Shown here piece after piece: positions 1 to 7,111 of a stretch of DNA of 13,996 nt; the stretch's first letter is position 1, and every line of letters starts with the position of its first letter. The translations under genes were made by a program, and so were the position numbers. The DNA comes from Chloroflexota bacterium (lineage in GTDB: Bacteria; Chloroflexota; Anaerolineae; VGOG01), in the NCBI GenBank assembly GCA_030615705.1, contig JAUWYT010000011.1, positions 1-13,996 of the forward strand, read 5' to 3'. The notes beneath the pieces were generated by a model. It saw nothing but the letters and a program-made list of their open reading frames with translations. It had not been told where the DNA came from and did not search any database.

Positions 1-141
1 CAGTACGGTGCCCAGGGACAAAGGGCTCAGGACCTTGCCCTTCGACAGGCCCCTGGTCCTTTGGCACTGTACCGTACCCTGTACTGTCCGGTCCAGGACA
101 GTGCGGTCCAGTACGGTGCCCAGGGACAAAGGGCTCAGGAC
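1..141. repeat. Intergenic repeat block with a 33-bp direct repeat
   Basis: Bases 1-33 and 109-141 are identical (both begin CAGTACGGTGCCCAGG). Between them, 40-67 reads CTTCGACAGGCCC and onward, and matches 10561-10588 at 25 of 28 positions, so this is another copy of the repeat family that ends the DUF2723 gene. The block is full of GGTCC/GGACC and GTAC words that can pair with one another. It holds no credible gene. The left edge of the window cuts it, so its true extent is unknown. Confidence 0.85.
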
Positions 142-168
142 GACGCAGGCTCAGGACACCGTTCTCCA

Positions 169-204
169 CAAAAATTTCAGCGCCCCATTGGAAAGGAGGC
201 GCTG
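169..204 (-). terminator. Terminator-like hairpin downstream of tilS
   Basis: Read on the minus strand, CAGCGCC (204-198) pairs with GGCGCTG (184-178) around a 13-base loop and is followed by AAATTTTTG. A GC-rich 7-bp stem plus a short T-run is the form of an intrinsic terminator, though the three A's before the T's weaken it. It lies about 220 bp beyond the tilS stop. A competing hairpin (188-199 with 223-234) shares bases with its left arm and loop, as in attenuators. Confidence 0.4.
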
Positions 205-234
205 ATAAACAGTGACTTCAGTCCTCCTTTCCAA
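188..234. repeat. 12-bp inverted repeat competing with the terminator stem
   Basis: TTGGAAAGGAGG (188-199) is perfectly complementary to CCTCCTTTCCAA (223-234) across a 23-base loop. On the minus strand this hairpin would form first and take up bases belonging to the terminator-like stem at 178-204, so the two folds exclude each other. Whether this is a regulated leader or simply repeat-derived DNA cannot be decided from the sequence. Confidence 0.6.
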
Positions 235-304
235 ATGACGGGGGGCACGGGCGTTTCCATCCGTACCATTGGAGCGCTCTGGACAAGTGCAGGCACCCAC
301 TGCG

Positions 305-345
305 GCCATGCGCCATAGACTTCTACAGCCCTTAGGTCGCATGGC
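305..345. repeat. 8-bp hairpin in the tilS downstream region
   Basis: GCCATGCG (305-312) pairs with CGCATGGC (338-345) around a 25-base loop. It lies inside the stretch that would be transcribed from the minus-strand promoter-like pair at 377-405, and so could be one stem of a structured leader or small RNA. I could not match it to a known riboswitch or RNA family. Otherwise bases 237-426 show nothing I can name. Confidence 0.35.
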
Positions 346-376
346 TCGGAGAACGAACTATGCGGTTGACTTTACC

Positions 377-405
377 ATTCTACCCTCTTTCAGCGAAAAA
401 GGCAA
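377..405 (-). promoter_or_regulatory. Promoter-like -35/-10 pair reading left out of the tilS end
   Basis: On the minus strand TTGCCT (405-400) and TAGAAT (382-377) are separated by 17 bp. The -10 matches consensus at 5 of 6 positions and the -35 at 4 of 6. The same TAGAAT -10 occurs in the stronger promoter at 2496-2524. Transcription would start near 370 and meet the terminator-like hairpin about 200 bases later, suggesting either a small RNA or the leader of a gene left of the window. Confidence 0.4.
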
Positions 406-426
406 ACGAAGGTGAGCCCCTCCTAC

Positions 427-1908
427 TCAAGAGCTGTCCACCAAGCGGAAGGCCAGATGCAGGATGCGCTCTGTTTTAGCGGTGATTTTGGCCCGTTGAT
501 CAATGCGCCAGCCAGCCACCCAGATGATGTGCCGAGGCGAGGCTACAATGGGGACGAGAACCCGCAGGGGGCGCGGTATCTTGAGATCAATCATAAAGGT
601 GTGGAGACTCTTCTCATGGCCACCCAGGCCCAGAGGCTGAAAACAATCGCCAGATCGACGCTGGCGCAGCACCAACTCCGAGCCTGCCCTCTCGTAATCC
701 AGGAAGGCCTGCCAGGGATTGGGATTATCCAGGTAATCCTCGCGAAACTCTTCCCGCTCGATGATAGCAGCTTCGAGATACCAGCCAGAATCGGGCAGCT
801 CTGTAACCCCCGGCACTGCCACTGGGAGGCTTTCCACAAGGAGAAGGGGCCAGCCCACTTCGGGCACATAACCCTCGTCAGCTACGGTGAAATCATGATA
901 GGCAATGGAGAGCATCAGGCCTTGGGGCAAGGTGACCTGGGTTCCCGCTGGCTTCGCCCTCAAGGCCGACAAGGCGTTCTCAGTGTGGATCCAGTTGATG
1001 TTGCGCAGAGATCTGCGCAGGCGATGGACGGCCTCCCGCAGGATGGAACGCTGCTGGCTGGTGGGCAAAGCCCGCCAGCGATCCAGATCGAAGGTGATGG
1101 CCTCTCCCGATTCCGAGGAAACGACCGCTGGCCAGACGCGTTCCAGCTCGGCCTGCAAAAAGTTGTAATCGTCGCCGATGATCTGAGCCGAACGGCACAA
1201 CACCTCCCGGATGTTGGGGTTGTAGCTCTCCAGGTGGGGGATCAGCTCATGGCGCAGCCGGTTGCGATAATAGGTGGTGTCCAGGTTGGAGCGATCAAAG
1301 CGCGGCTTAAATCCACACTCCAAGCAGTAGGCCTCGATCTCGGCGCGGGATGTCTCCAGCACGGGGCGGATCAGTTGAATGTCCAAGGGAGGGTGATCGG
1401 GCCAGGCAGCCTCCAGGCGCATCTCCCCCAGATCGGTCTGAGGCAGCATACCCCGCAGGCCAGCTAGCCCCGCCCCCCGGAGCCAATGCATGATAATGGT
1501 TTCCGTCTGGTCATCGGCGTTGTGGCCTACAGCGATTCTCCTCGCCCCGACCGCCTGGGCGACCTGACCCAAAAACGAGTACCGGACTTGGCGGGCTGCT
1601 TCTTCGATGGCCAGCTTGCTCTCCCTGGCCAGCCGCGGTACGTCGCGGGCTTCGACGGTGGCCGGCAATCCCCATTCCTCAGCCAGCTTGGCCACGAAAG
1701 CTGCATCCTCCTTCGACTCCAAACCCCGGATCCGATGATCGAGGTGGGCCACATGCAGCGCGATCCCGTAACCCTCACGTAAGCGGTCCAGGACGTGCAA
1801 GAGGCACAGGGAATCGGGGCCGCCGGAGACGCCGACCACCACCGTCCCACCCCCAACCAAGAGACCATGTCGGCCGATGGTCTGGCGGACCTTCGATAGG
1901 ACATCCAC
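427..1908 (-). CDS. tilS: tRNA(Ile)-lysidine synthetase TilS
   Basis: TilS is a cytoplasmic ATP-dependent enzyme that joins lysine to C34 of the CAU-anticodon tRNA-Ile, so that it reads AUA rather than AUG. The 493-residue product has the N-type ATP pyrophosphatase loop SGGPDS at residues 28-33, the family segment VAHLDHRIRG near 53-62 and HNADDQTET near 129-137. A C-terminal TilS domain follows (QRRSGDCFQPLG, then a basic tail). The length suits long TilS proteins that carry both substrate-binding and C-terminal domains. The start is GTG at 1908, because no ATG or other start with a better ribosome site lies nearby; AAGGTGG precedes it. The stop of the upstream EF-Tu-like gene lies only 2 bases away, so the two are co-transcribed. 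Large open frames on the opposite strand are shadows of this gene. Confidence 0.96.
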   Translation of the reverse strand: MDVLSKVRQTIGRHGLLVGGGTVVVGVSGGPDSLCLLHVLDRLREGYGIALHVAHLDHRIRGLESKEDAAFVAKLAEEWGLPATVEARDVPRLARESKLAIEEAARQVRYSFLGQVAQAVGARRIAVGHNADDQTETIIMHWLRGAGLAGLRGMLPQTDLGEMRLEAAWPDHPPLDIQLIRPVLETSRAEIEAYCLECGFKPRFDRSNLDTTYYRNRLRHELIPHLESYNPNIREVLCRSAQIIGDDYNFLQAELERVWPAVVSSESGEAITFDLDRWRALPTSQQRSILREAVHRLRRSLRNINWIHTENALSALRAKPAGTQVTLPQGLMLSIAYHDFTVADEGYVPEVGWPLLLVESLPVAVPGVTELPDSGWYLEAAIIEREEFREDYLDNPNPWQAFLDYERAGSELVLRQRRSGDCFQPLGLGGHEKSLHTFMIDLKIPRPLRVLVPIVASPRHIIWVAGWRIDQRAKITAKTERILHLAFRLVDSS

Positions 1909-1910
1909 AA

Positions 1911-2159
1911 CTATTCCACCTTGTACACCGTATCCCCCCGGCGTACCTTCTCCTCGACCTTGAGGCCGACCTCCTGGCCCCTTTCAGCAGTCTCGAACTT
2001 CTGGTGCTCGATCTCCATGGAACCCACATTCTGCACGAAGTCGGTAGTGGCCCCCTTGATGCGAATGGTCTCGCCCTGGCTCAGGGTACCGGTGAGTTTG
2101 ATGCCAGCCACACCGATCTTGCTCCAATAGTGCGTAACCTCTCCGACTTTTTTCTCCAT
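1911..2159 (-). CDS. Stand-alone EF-Tu domain-2-like protein (82 aa)
   Basis: This small protein consists almost entirely of one translation-factor beta-barrel (EF-Tu domain II type). Recognisable stretches are GVAGIKLTGTLSQGETIRIKG, VGSMEIEHQKFETAERGQ and EVGLKVEEKVRRGD. There is no GTP-binding domain, so it cannot act as a translational GTPase by itself. Proteins of this kind are annotated as translation elongation factor-like and their role is not established. ATG at 2159 is chosen because AGGAGGT sits just upstream at 2166-2172, an almost ideal ribosome site; a longer frame upstream runs through the decayed ferredoxin and has no support. The gene ends 2 bases before the tilS GTG, which points to translational coupling. 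The link to tRNA modification is positional only. Confidence 0.88.
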   Translation of the reverse strand: MEKKVGEVTHYWSKIGVAGIKLTGTLSQGETIRIKGATTDFVQNVGSMEIEHQKFETAERGQEVGLKVEEKVRRGDTVYKVE

Positions 2160-2214
2160 TATGTTACCTCCTAAAGTAGTTTTATCTCTTGGATGGCTAA
2201 TCGTTGAGCATAGG

Positions 2215-2425
2215 CTACATAGGCCTCGCCTCCCTCTGACGGCCATAACTTCGTTGCACCATCTGCGCGGCCCCGTGAGGACCACGCTGGGCACAGAGCC
2301 CACAGCCATAGCACTCGCCCAAGTTCCAGCCTATCGCCCAAGGTGCGGGCACCGAAGCGGCAAAGATCTGCACAAGTTCCGCAGCGCTGACAGAGATCAT
2401 AGTCAGCCTGGCCATGCTGGAGCAA
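2215..2425 (-). pseudogene. Frameshifted dicluster ferredoxin-domain remnant
   Basis: Two overlapping minus-strand frames each hold half of a 2x[4Fe-4S] ferredoxin domain. The upstream half, in the frame starting at 2425, reads DLCQRCGTCADLCRFGA, a CxxCxxCxxxC cluster motif. The second half, in the frame ending at 2215, reads ECYGCGLCAQRGPHGAAQM, where the last cluster cysteine is replaced by glycine. The frames change around 2305-2325, so at least one indel separates them. The spacing and the CRFGA / CxGCGLC / CPHGA pattern resemble the ferredoxin insert of MinD-superfamily ATPases, but no ATPase part is present. It lies directly behind the minus-strand promoter and just upstream of the EF-Tu-like gene, so the leader of that operon is decayed coding DNA. 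A single sequencing error would explain the frameshift but not the lost cysteine. Confidence 0.6.
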
Positions 2426-2495
2426 GTTAGAGTCCCCGCAACCCCCCTATCTAGCTCGGGCCTGCCCTAACTGGCCGAGAGAATGGTTCAATCTC

Positions 2496-2524
2496 ATTCT
2501 ACCGCACCACTGACTTTTTGTCAA
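2496..2524 (-). promoter_or_regulatory. Strong sigma-70-type promoter for the EF-Tu-like/tilS operon
   Basis: On the minus strand a perfect TTGACA (2524-2519) is followed after exactly 17 bp by TAGAAT (2501-2496). Transcription would start near 2489 and run through the ferredoxin remnant into the EF-Tu-like gene and tilS. It is back to back with the mreB promoter, with about 2 bases between their -35 regions, so the two may interfere with each other. Confidence 0.7.
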
Positions 2525-2526
2525 CT

Positions 2527-2554
2527 TTTTCAATTGCGTGATTTGTGGTATAAG
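2527..2554 (+). promoter_or_regulatory. Probable mreB operon promoter
   Basis: TATAAG at 2549-2554 is a good -10 box. The best -35 at normal spacing is the weak TTTTCA at 2527-2532, with a 16-bp spacer, within a T-rich tract. A start near 2561 leaves a leader of about 56 bases before the mreB GTG. The weak -35 leaves room for an activator or another sigma factor, but no operator can be named. Confidence 0.45.
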
Positions 2555-2616
2555 ACTCCATAGCTTAGGGCATAGAGTGTTAGCCCATGAGCATTATCCA
2601 ACAGGAGGAGAATTGA

Positions 2617-3663
2617 GTGTTCAATCCACTAAACGCCCTTTTCGGCCTGTTTTCCCTGGACATCGGCATTGACCTGGGCACAGCTAATACCCTGGTTAGC
2701 GTGCGCGGAAAGGGCATCATCATCAATGAGCCGTCCTGGGTAGCCATCGAGAAGAAGAGCAAGAAGGTACTAGCCATCGGCAGTGAAGCCAAGGAGATGG
2801 TGGGGCGCACCCCGGCCAACATCGTGGCCATTCGCCCCCTGCGCGATGGCGTTATATCCGACTTCGATATCACCGAGAAGATGCTCCGCTACTTTATTAC
2901 GAAAGTGCACGACCAAGTGATCCTGCCCATTCCCCGACCTAGGGTAGTGGTTGGCATCCCCAACGGCTGCACTGAGGTAGAGAAGCGGGCCGTCTACGAC
3001 GCCACTATCTCAGCCGGGGCCCGCAAGGCCTACCTCATCGAGGAGCCAATGGCTGCTGCGCTCGGAGTCGGATTGCCTATCACCGAAGCAATGGGCAGCA
3101 TGATCGTAGACATCGGGGGTGGCACGACAGAGGTGGCCGTCTTTGCCCTGGGAGGGATCGTGATCAGCCGCTCAATTCGTGTGGCCGGCGACGAGATGGA
3201 CGAAGACATAATGCAATATGCTCGCCAGAAGTACAACATCCTCATTGGCGAGCGGATGGCCGAAAGGGCCAAGATCGAAATAGGTTCCGCCTATCCCCTG
3301 CCTGAGGAAAAGACTATGACCCTGCGGGGGCGCAACCTCATCACCGGCCTGCCACAAGCAATCGAGGTGAGCAGTGTGGAGATTCGGGAAGCGATATCCG
3401 GTTCCCTGAATGTCATTGTAGACGCGGTCAAGAGTGCCCTCGACGAAACTCCCCCTGAGCTGGTGGCCGACCTGATGGAGCAAGGCATCGCCCTAGCCGG
3501 CGGCGTGGCCCAATTACGGGGCATAGCCGAACGGTTGACCGAAGAGACGAAGATGAACGTATACGTAGCCGAGTCACCGATGACCTGCGTGGCCCGTGGA
3601 GCGGGCATGGTCTTGGAGGATCTGGATAGCTTGAGCAAGATCCTAGCCAGCACGACACGATAA
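2617..3663 (+). CDS. mreB: Rod-shape determining actin homologue MreB
   Basis: MreB polymerises with ATP into membrane-attached filaments that guide the side-wall peptidoglycan synthesis complex. The 348-residue product has all the actin-fold signatures: phosphate-1 loop GIDLGTANTLV (residues 17-27), phosphate-2 VDIGGGTTEVAV (164-175), and the adenosine motif LAGGVAQLRG (293-302). The hydrophobic N-terminus FNPLNALFGLFS looks like the amphipathic membrane-binding helix of the family. Length and motif order are normal. The start is GTG at 2617, set by ACAGGAGGAG ending 6 bases upstream. It is the first gene of the mreB-mreC-mreD-mrdA cluster; mreC follows after 44 bp. Confidence 0.98.
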   Translation: MFNPLNALFGLFSLDIGIDLGTANTLVSVRGKGIIINEPSWVAIEKKSKKVLAIGSEAKEMVGRTPANIVAIRPLRDGVISDFDITEKMLRYFITKVHDQVILPIPRPRVVVGIPNGCTEVEKRAVYDATISAGARKAYLIEEPMAAALGVGLPITEAMGSMIVDIGGGTTEVAVFALGGIVISRSIRVAGDEMDEDIMQYARQKYNILIGERMAERAKIEIGSAYPLPEEKTMTLRGRNLITGLPQAIEVSSVEIREAISGSLNVIVDAVKSALDETPPELVADLMEQGIALAGGVAQLRGIAERLTEETKMNVYVAESPMTCVARGAGMVLEDLDSLSKILASTTR

Positions 3664-3707
3664 GGGGACAGGTCACGTCTAGCAATCGAGCGAAGGAGTG
3701 AGCTCTG

Positions 3708-4553
3708 GTGAAGCATCTGCCAACCAGATCCACAGTGTTAATCATCCTCATTCTGCTGAGCCTAGCCGGACTTGCTTTGGATCAGAATGAACGACTGCAG
3801 CCTTTTGAAGATTTGGCGCTGCGCTTTGTTGTCCCTGTTCAAGGGAAACTAACCTCGCTGGCCAACAGCCTCAGCGACCTGACCCAAACTACACGGGATC
3901 TCAGGGAACTGCGCCGCCGCAACGAGGACTTGCAAAGCCTGGCCGACAGCCTGATGATCGAGAATGTGCGTCTGAAGGAGATTGAGTCCGAGAACGAGAC
4001 CCTGCGCCGGCTGCTAAACTTCACCCAGGCCAACCCCACTCACAGTTACAAAGCGGCAGAGGTAAAAGGACGGGTTATCGGCCGCGACCCCAGCAACTTC
4101 CTAAGCTACCTTATCATTGACCTGGGTTCCCAGCAGGGAATCGAAAAGGGCATGCCCGTGGTCGCCGAGCGGGGGCTGGTGGGGCGCATCACCGACGTAG
4201 GCTCCAACTGGGCCAAGGTGATGTTGATCATTGACCCTTCTAGCTCTGTGAACGCTCTAATCCAGAGCTCCCGGGCCACAGGAGTGGTAGAGGGTCACGT
4301 CGGCGGGAGCTTGGTAATGAAGTATATCCCCCAGGGGGAGACGGTTAACGTCAACGACATAGTCCTCACCTCGGGCCTGGGAGGCAATTTCCCCAAGAAG
4401 TTGATCATCGGCCAGGTTACAACCGTCCAACAGCGCGACATTGAGATGTTTCAGGAGGCCCACATTCGGCCCACCGTAGATTTCAACAACCTGGAGATAG
4501 TCCTGGTCATCACCAACTTCTTGCCTGCTGATTTTGAAAGACTGGTCCCCTAA
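3708..4553 (+). CDS. mreC: Rod-shape determining protein MreC
   Basis: MreC is a bitopic membrane protein that links the MreB filament to PBP2 and activates the elongation synthase on the outer face of the membrane. The 281-residue product has a short cytoplasmic start, a membrane helix at about residues 9-24, a long coiled coil at about 45-108 rich in Leu/Glu/Arg heptads, and a beta-rich MreC domain with VIGRDPSNF and TSGLGGNFPKKLIIGQV. The GTG start at 3708 is supported by GAAGGAGTGA at 3692-3701. It lies 44 bp behind mreB and ahead of mreD, the standard order. Nothing is missing, and the length is typical. Confidence 0.96.
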   Translation: MKHLPTRSTVLIILILLSLAGLALDQNERLQPFEDLALRFVVPVQGKLTSLANSLSDLTQTTRDLRELRRRNEDLQSLADSLMIENVRLKEIESENETLRRLLNFTQANPTHSYKAAEVKGRVIGRDPSNFLSYLIIDLGSQQGIEKGMPVVAERGLVGRITDVGSNWAKVMLIIDPSSSVNALIQSSRATGVVEGHVGGSLVMKYIPQGETVNVNDIVLTSGLGGNFPKKLIIGQVTTVQQRDIEMFQEAHIRPTVDFNNLEIVLVITNFLPADFERLVP

Positions 4554-4588
4554 GACAAAGTACTAACGTCTGATCGAGGTGAGTCGCC

Positions 4589-5089
4589 ATAAACATTTAT
4601 GCCACTATCCTGCTGCTAAGCGCCATCGTCATAATACAAACGACGATGGTGCCCCATCTGACCATCCTGGGCGTGAAGCCCGACCTTTTGCTCCTGGTGG
4701 TAATCTCCTGGAGCCTCTTGCGAGGAGCAAAAGAGGGCATGATCTGGGCCCTGGTCGGAGGAATAGGACTGGACCTATTCTCAGGCGCCCCTTTTGGAAC
4801 CTCTACGGTGGCCCTTGTGGCCCTCAGTTTGCTGGCTGGCCTGGGAGAGTTGAGCGTCTTCCGCACCCACATCGCCCTTCCCCTGATCGCGACTCTAATT
4901 GCCACCCTGGCCTACAACTTATTCTTCCTCCTCCTGCTGTATGCGAGGGGCTGTTCGATAGCATGGACAGACAGCCTGATCAAAGTGGTGCTGCCCTCTA
5001 CCTTGCTCAACGTGTTGTTAGCACCCTTTATTTACAAAGCCCTGTATTGGCTCCACCGTAGAACAGGGCCAGAGGAAATGGCTTGGTAA
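4589..5089 (+). CDS. mreD: Rod-shape determining protein MreD, probable ATA start
   Basis: MreD is a small polytopic membrane protein of the elongasome. The segments KPDLLLLVVISW, RGAKEGMIWALVGGIGLDLF and SGAPFGTSTVALVA give the MreD pattern of hydrophobic helices with the GLxLDxxSGxPxG turn. The first ATG, at 4646, would give 147 residues but cut off the first membrane helix (NIYATILLLSAIVIIQTT), which is encoded in frame from 4592. The open frame begins after a TGA at 4580 and contains no ATG, GTG or TTG before 4646. GAGGTGAG at 4575-4582 sits 6 bases ahead of ATA at 4589, the best-placed codon. I therefore annotate a non-canonical AUA start giving 166 residues; alternatives are an ATT start at 4595, an ATG-to-ATA error or mutation, or the short form. 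A GTG at 4579 opens a different frame and is a shadow. Confidence 0.85.
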   Translation: MNIYATILLLSAIVIIQTTMVPHLTILGVKPDLLLLVVISWSLLRGAKEGMIWALVGGIGLDLFSGAPFGTSTVALVALSLLAGLGELSVFRTHIALPLIATLIATLAYNLFFLLLLYARGCSIAWTDSLIKVVLPSTLLNVLLAPFIYKALYWLHRRTGPEEMAW

Positions 5090-5104
5090 GATATGGAGAA
5101 AGAG

Positions 5105-7039
5105 ATGAACCCATCTGATCTTAAAAGAAGACTCTGGGCTTTTCGTGGTATCGTTATCCTGGTCTTCCTAATCTTTGCCTTTCAAATGTGGCGGCTGCAA
5201 ATCGTCGAGGGCGAACGCTATCAACTGATGGCCGACCGCAACCGCTTCCGCCTGGTGCCCATCGAGGCCGCCCGCGGCGTCATCTACGATCGCCACGGAC
5301 GCATCCTGGTACGGAACATCCCCAGCTTCGCCGTCACTATAATACCAGCTTATTTGCCCGAAGATGAGCAGGAGGAAATGGCCGTTTTTTCCCGCCTATC
5401 GGCTCTCCTTGGAATTCCCGCCAGCACGGCGGCTGCTTCCGCTGGCCCTTTCTCTCCCCGACGAGGCCTCAAGGAGATGGTGGACGAGGTGCGCGATACT
5501 GCCCCTTATCGCCCCCTCACCATTAAGACTAATGTAGACCGCGACACCGTCTTCGTCATTGAGGAGGAGCACCTGGACCTGCCTGGCGTGCTCATTGAGA
5601 TCGATCCCATCCGCCAGTACCCCAGCGGGGACCTGATTTCCCACGTCATCGGCTACGTGGGGCACATCCCTGGCGAGCAGGCGGAGACCTATGCAGAGCG
5701 GGGCTACGACCCCAACAACGACAAGGTGGGGCTGACTGGCGTGGAGCTAACTTTCGATGAGGAACTGCGCGGCAGCAAGGGTTACAAGTACATCGAGGTG
5801 GACGTGGCCGGGCGTGAGGTCAGAGCGGTGGGAGATCCCCAGCCTCCCCTGCTGGGCCACAACCTGATCCTAACTATTGACCTGGACCTGCAACAGTTCA
5901 CGGAGGACGCCCTGCGCCAGGGCCTGGAGAAAGCCGAGTCCGAATGTGGCGTAGCTATCGCCATGAACCCCCAAACCGGCGAGATTCTGAGCCTCGTGTC
6001 TCTGCCCAGTTATGACAACAACCTCTTTGCAGGCGGCATCTCCCAAGAGGATTGGGCTCGGTTGAAAGAAGATCCCAGGAAGCTTTTGGTCAACCATGCT
6101 GTCAGCGGCCAATATCCGCCGGGCTCTGCCTTCAAGATCGTTCCCGCTGCCGCTGCCCTGGAGGAGGGTGTTGTCAACAGGAGAACGACTCTAGTTTGCC
6201 AGGGGAGCCTCTGGCTGCCCAACAGGTACTTTCCCGACGATCCCGAGTTAGCCCAACAATTTTACTGCTGGATCCACAAATATGGGCGGGGCCACGGTCC
6301 GCTGAACATCGTCCAGGCTATTGCTCAATCCTGTGACATCTTCTTCTATCAAGTTGCGGGAGGCTTCAAAGAGTTCGAAGGCCTGGGACTGGAACGACTG
6401 AGCGAATATGCCCACCTTTTCGGACTGGGCCAACCGACGGCCATCGACCTCCCGGGGGAAGCCCCTGGGCTGGTGCCCACCAAAAAGTGGAAGCGGCTGA
6501 ACTACGCCGAGAGCTGGACTACTGGCGACACTTACAACGTAGCCATCGGCCAGGGCTTCATCCTGGTCACCCCCCTGCAACTCCTGAATGCCACCACAGC
6601 AGTGGCCAACGGGGGGACGCTCTACCGGCCCCAGATCGTCTACCAGGTGACCGACGCAGAGGGCCAGGTGATCCGACCTTTCGCCCCAGAGGTCATCGGC
6701 CAGGTACCCGTCTCGGAGGAGAACCTGGCCACGGTTCGCGAGGGGATGCGGATGGTCGTTGAATGGGGCACTGCCCGGCGGGCCAAATTAGAGGGGGTAG
6801 AGGTGGCCGGCAAGACGGGCACCGCTGAGTACCCTGGACCCCTCGATGAGGAGGGGCATCTGCCCACCCATGCCTGGTTCACGGCCTTCGCCCCCGCTGA
6901 GGAACCGGAGATTGCCCTGGTGATCTTCGTCGCTGGTGGAGGCGAGGGAACGACCACCGCCGTGCCTATTGCCGTCGAGATCCTGCGCTACTATTTCGGC
7001 CTGCCCGAACCGCAGCCAACGCCAACCCCGGCATCTTGA
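5105..7039 (+). CDS. mrdA: Penicillin-binding protein 2, elongasome transpeptidase
   Basis: A class B penicillin-binding protein that cross-links peptidoglycan during side-wall growth, working with MreC/MreD and a SEDS glycosyltransferase. Numbered from the first ATG at 5093 (648 residues): a membrane helix at about 17-36, a dimerisation region from about 55 (VPIEAARGVIYDRHGR), and a transpeptidase domain with the active-site SAFK at 345-348, SCD at 413-415 and KTGT at 574-577. Asp in the third place of the SxN-type motif is usual for PBP2 rather than a defect. I prefer ATG at 5105, because GGAG at 5095-5098 is properly spaced for it and the first ATG has only a poor site; the product is then 644 residues. 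mreD ends 15 bp upstream. The C-terminus is a Pro/Thr tail (PQPTPTPAS). rodA, often next to this gene, is not seen here. Confidence 0.95.
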   Translation: MNPSDLKRRLWAFRGIVILVFLIFAFQMWRLQIVEGERYQLMADRNRFRLVPIEAARGVIYDRHGRILVRNIPSFAVTIIPAYLPEDEQEEMAVFSRLSALLGIPASTAAASAGPFSPRRGLKEMVDEVRDTAPYRPLTIKTNVDRDTVFVIEEEHLDLPGVLIEIDPIRQYPSGDLISHVIGYVGHIPGEQAETYAERGYDPNNDKVGLTGVELTFDEELRGSKGYKYIEVDVAGREVRAVGDPQPPLLGHNLILTIDLDLQQFTEDALRQGLEKAESECGVAIAMNPQTGEILSLVSLPSYDNNLFAGGISQEDWARLKEDPRKLLVNHAVSGQYPPGSAFKIVPAAAALEEGVVNRRTTLVCQGSLWLPNRYFPDDPELAQQFYCWIHKYGRGHGPLNIVQAIAQSCDIFFYQVAGGFKEFEGLGLERLSEYAHLFGLGQPTAIDLPGEAPGLVPTKKWKRLNYAESWTTGDTYNVAIGQGFILVTPLQLLNATTAVANGGTLYRPQIVYQVTDAEGQVIRPFAPEVIGQVPVSEENLATVREGMRMVVEWGTARRAKLEGVEVAGKTGTAEYPGPLDEEGHLPTHAWFTAFAPAEEPEIALVIFVAGGGEGTTTAVPIAVEILRYYFGLPEPQPTPTPAS

Positions 7040-7043
7040 TTCA

Positions 7044-7095
7044 CGGCTCGACTGAGCCTTCGGACTGAGCCTCAGGCCGAGGGCTCGCCGAAGTC
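7044..7095. repeat. Short palindromic repeat in the mrdA/C39 gap
   Basis: The gap begins CGGCTCGACTGAGCCTTCGG (7044-7063) and ends GCTCGCCGAAGTC (7083-7095). Both ends match the insert inside the M20 gene (13262-13281 with one mismatch, and 13328-13340 exactly), while the middle is about 27 bases shorter. CTTCGG and CCGAAG words let it fold. It lies directly ahead of the GGAGTAAGG that serves as ribosome site for the next gene. Confidence 0.75.
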
Positions 7096-7111
7096 CGGAG
7101 TAAGGCTTATC

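Noticed and set aside
1..141. CRISPR array suggested by two identical 33-bp repeats
   Set aside because: Only two copies are visible, 75 bases apart, and the spacer itself contains related repeat words; no cas genes are in the window.
169..405. T-box or known riboswitch in the region downstream of tilS
   Set aside because: No T-box AGGGUGGNACCGCG sequence and no core motifs of the SAM, TPP, glycine, ZTP or cobalamin classes could be found; only generic hairpins are supported.
412..1467. A 351-codon open frame on the plus strand
   Set aside because: It lies entirely antisense to tilS, whose motifs are clear; the translated product has no recognisable domain, and such frames are common opposite GC-rich genes.
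4579..5061. GTG-started frame of 160 codons over mreD
   Set aside because: Its product is not hydrophobic and has no MreD pattern; the other frame encodes clear MreD helices, so this is a shadow.
6052..6336. Further frames inside mrdA
   Set aside because: They lie wholly inside a well-supported PBP2 gene and show no domain of their own.
5684..6340. Loss of the PBP2 SxN motif because SCD is present
   Set aside because: Asp at the third position is usual in the PBP2/MrdA subfamily, and SAFK and KTGT are intact.
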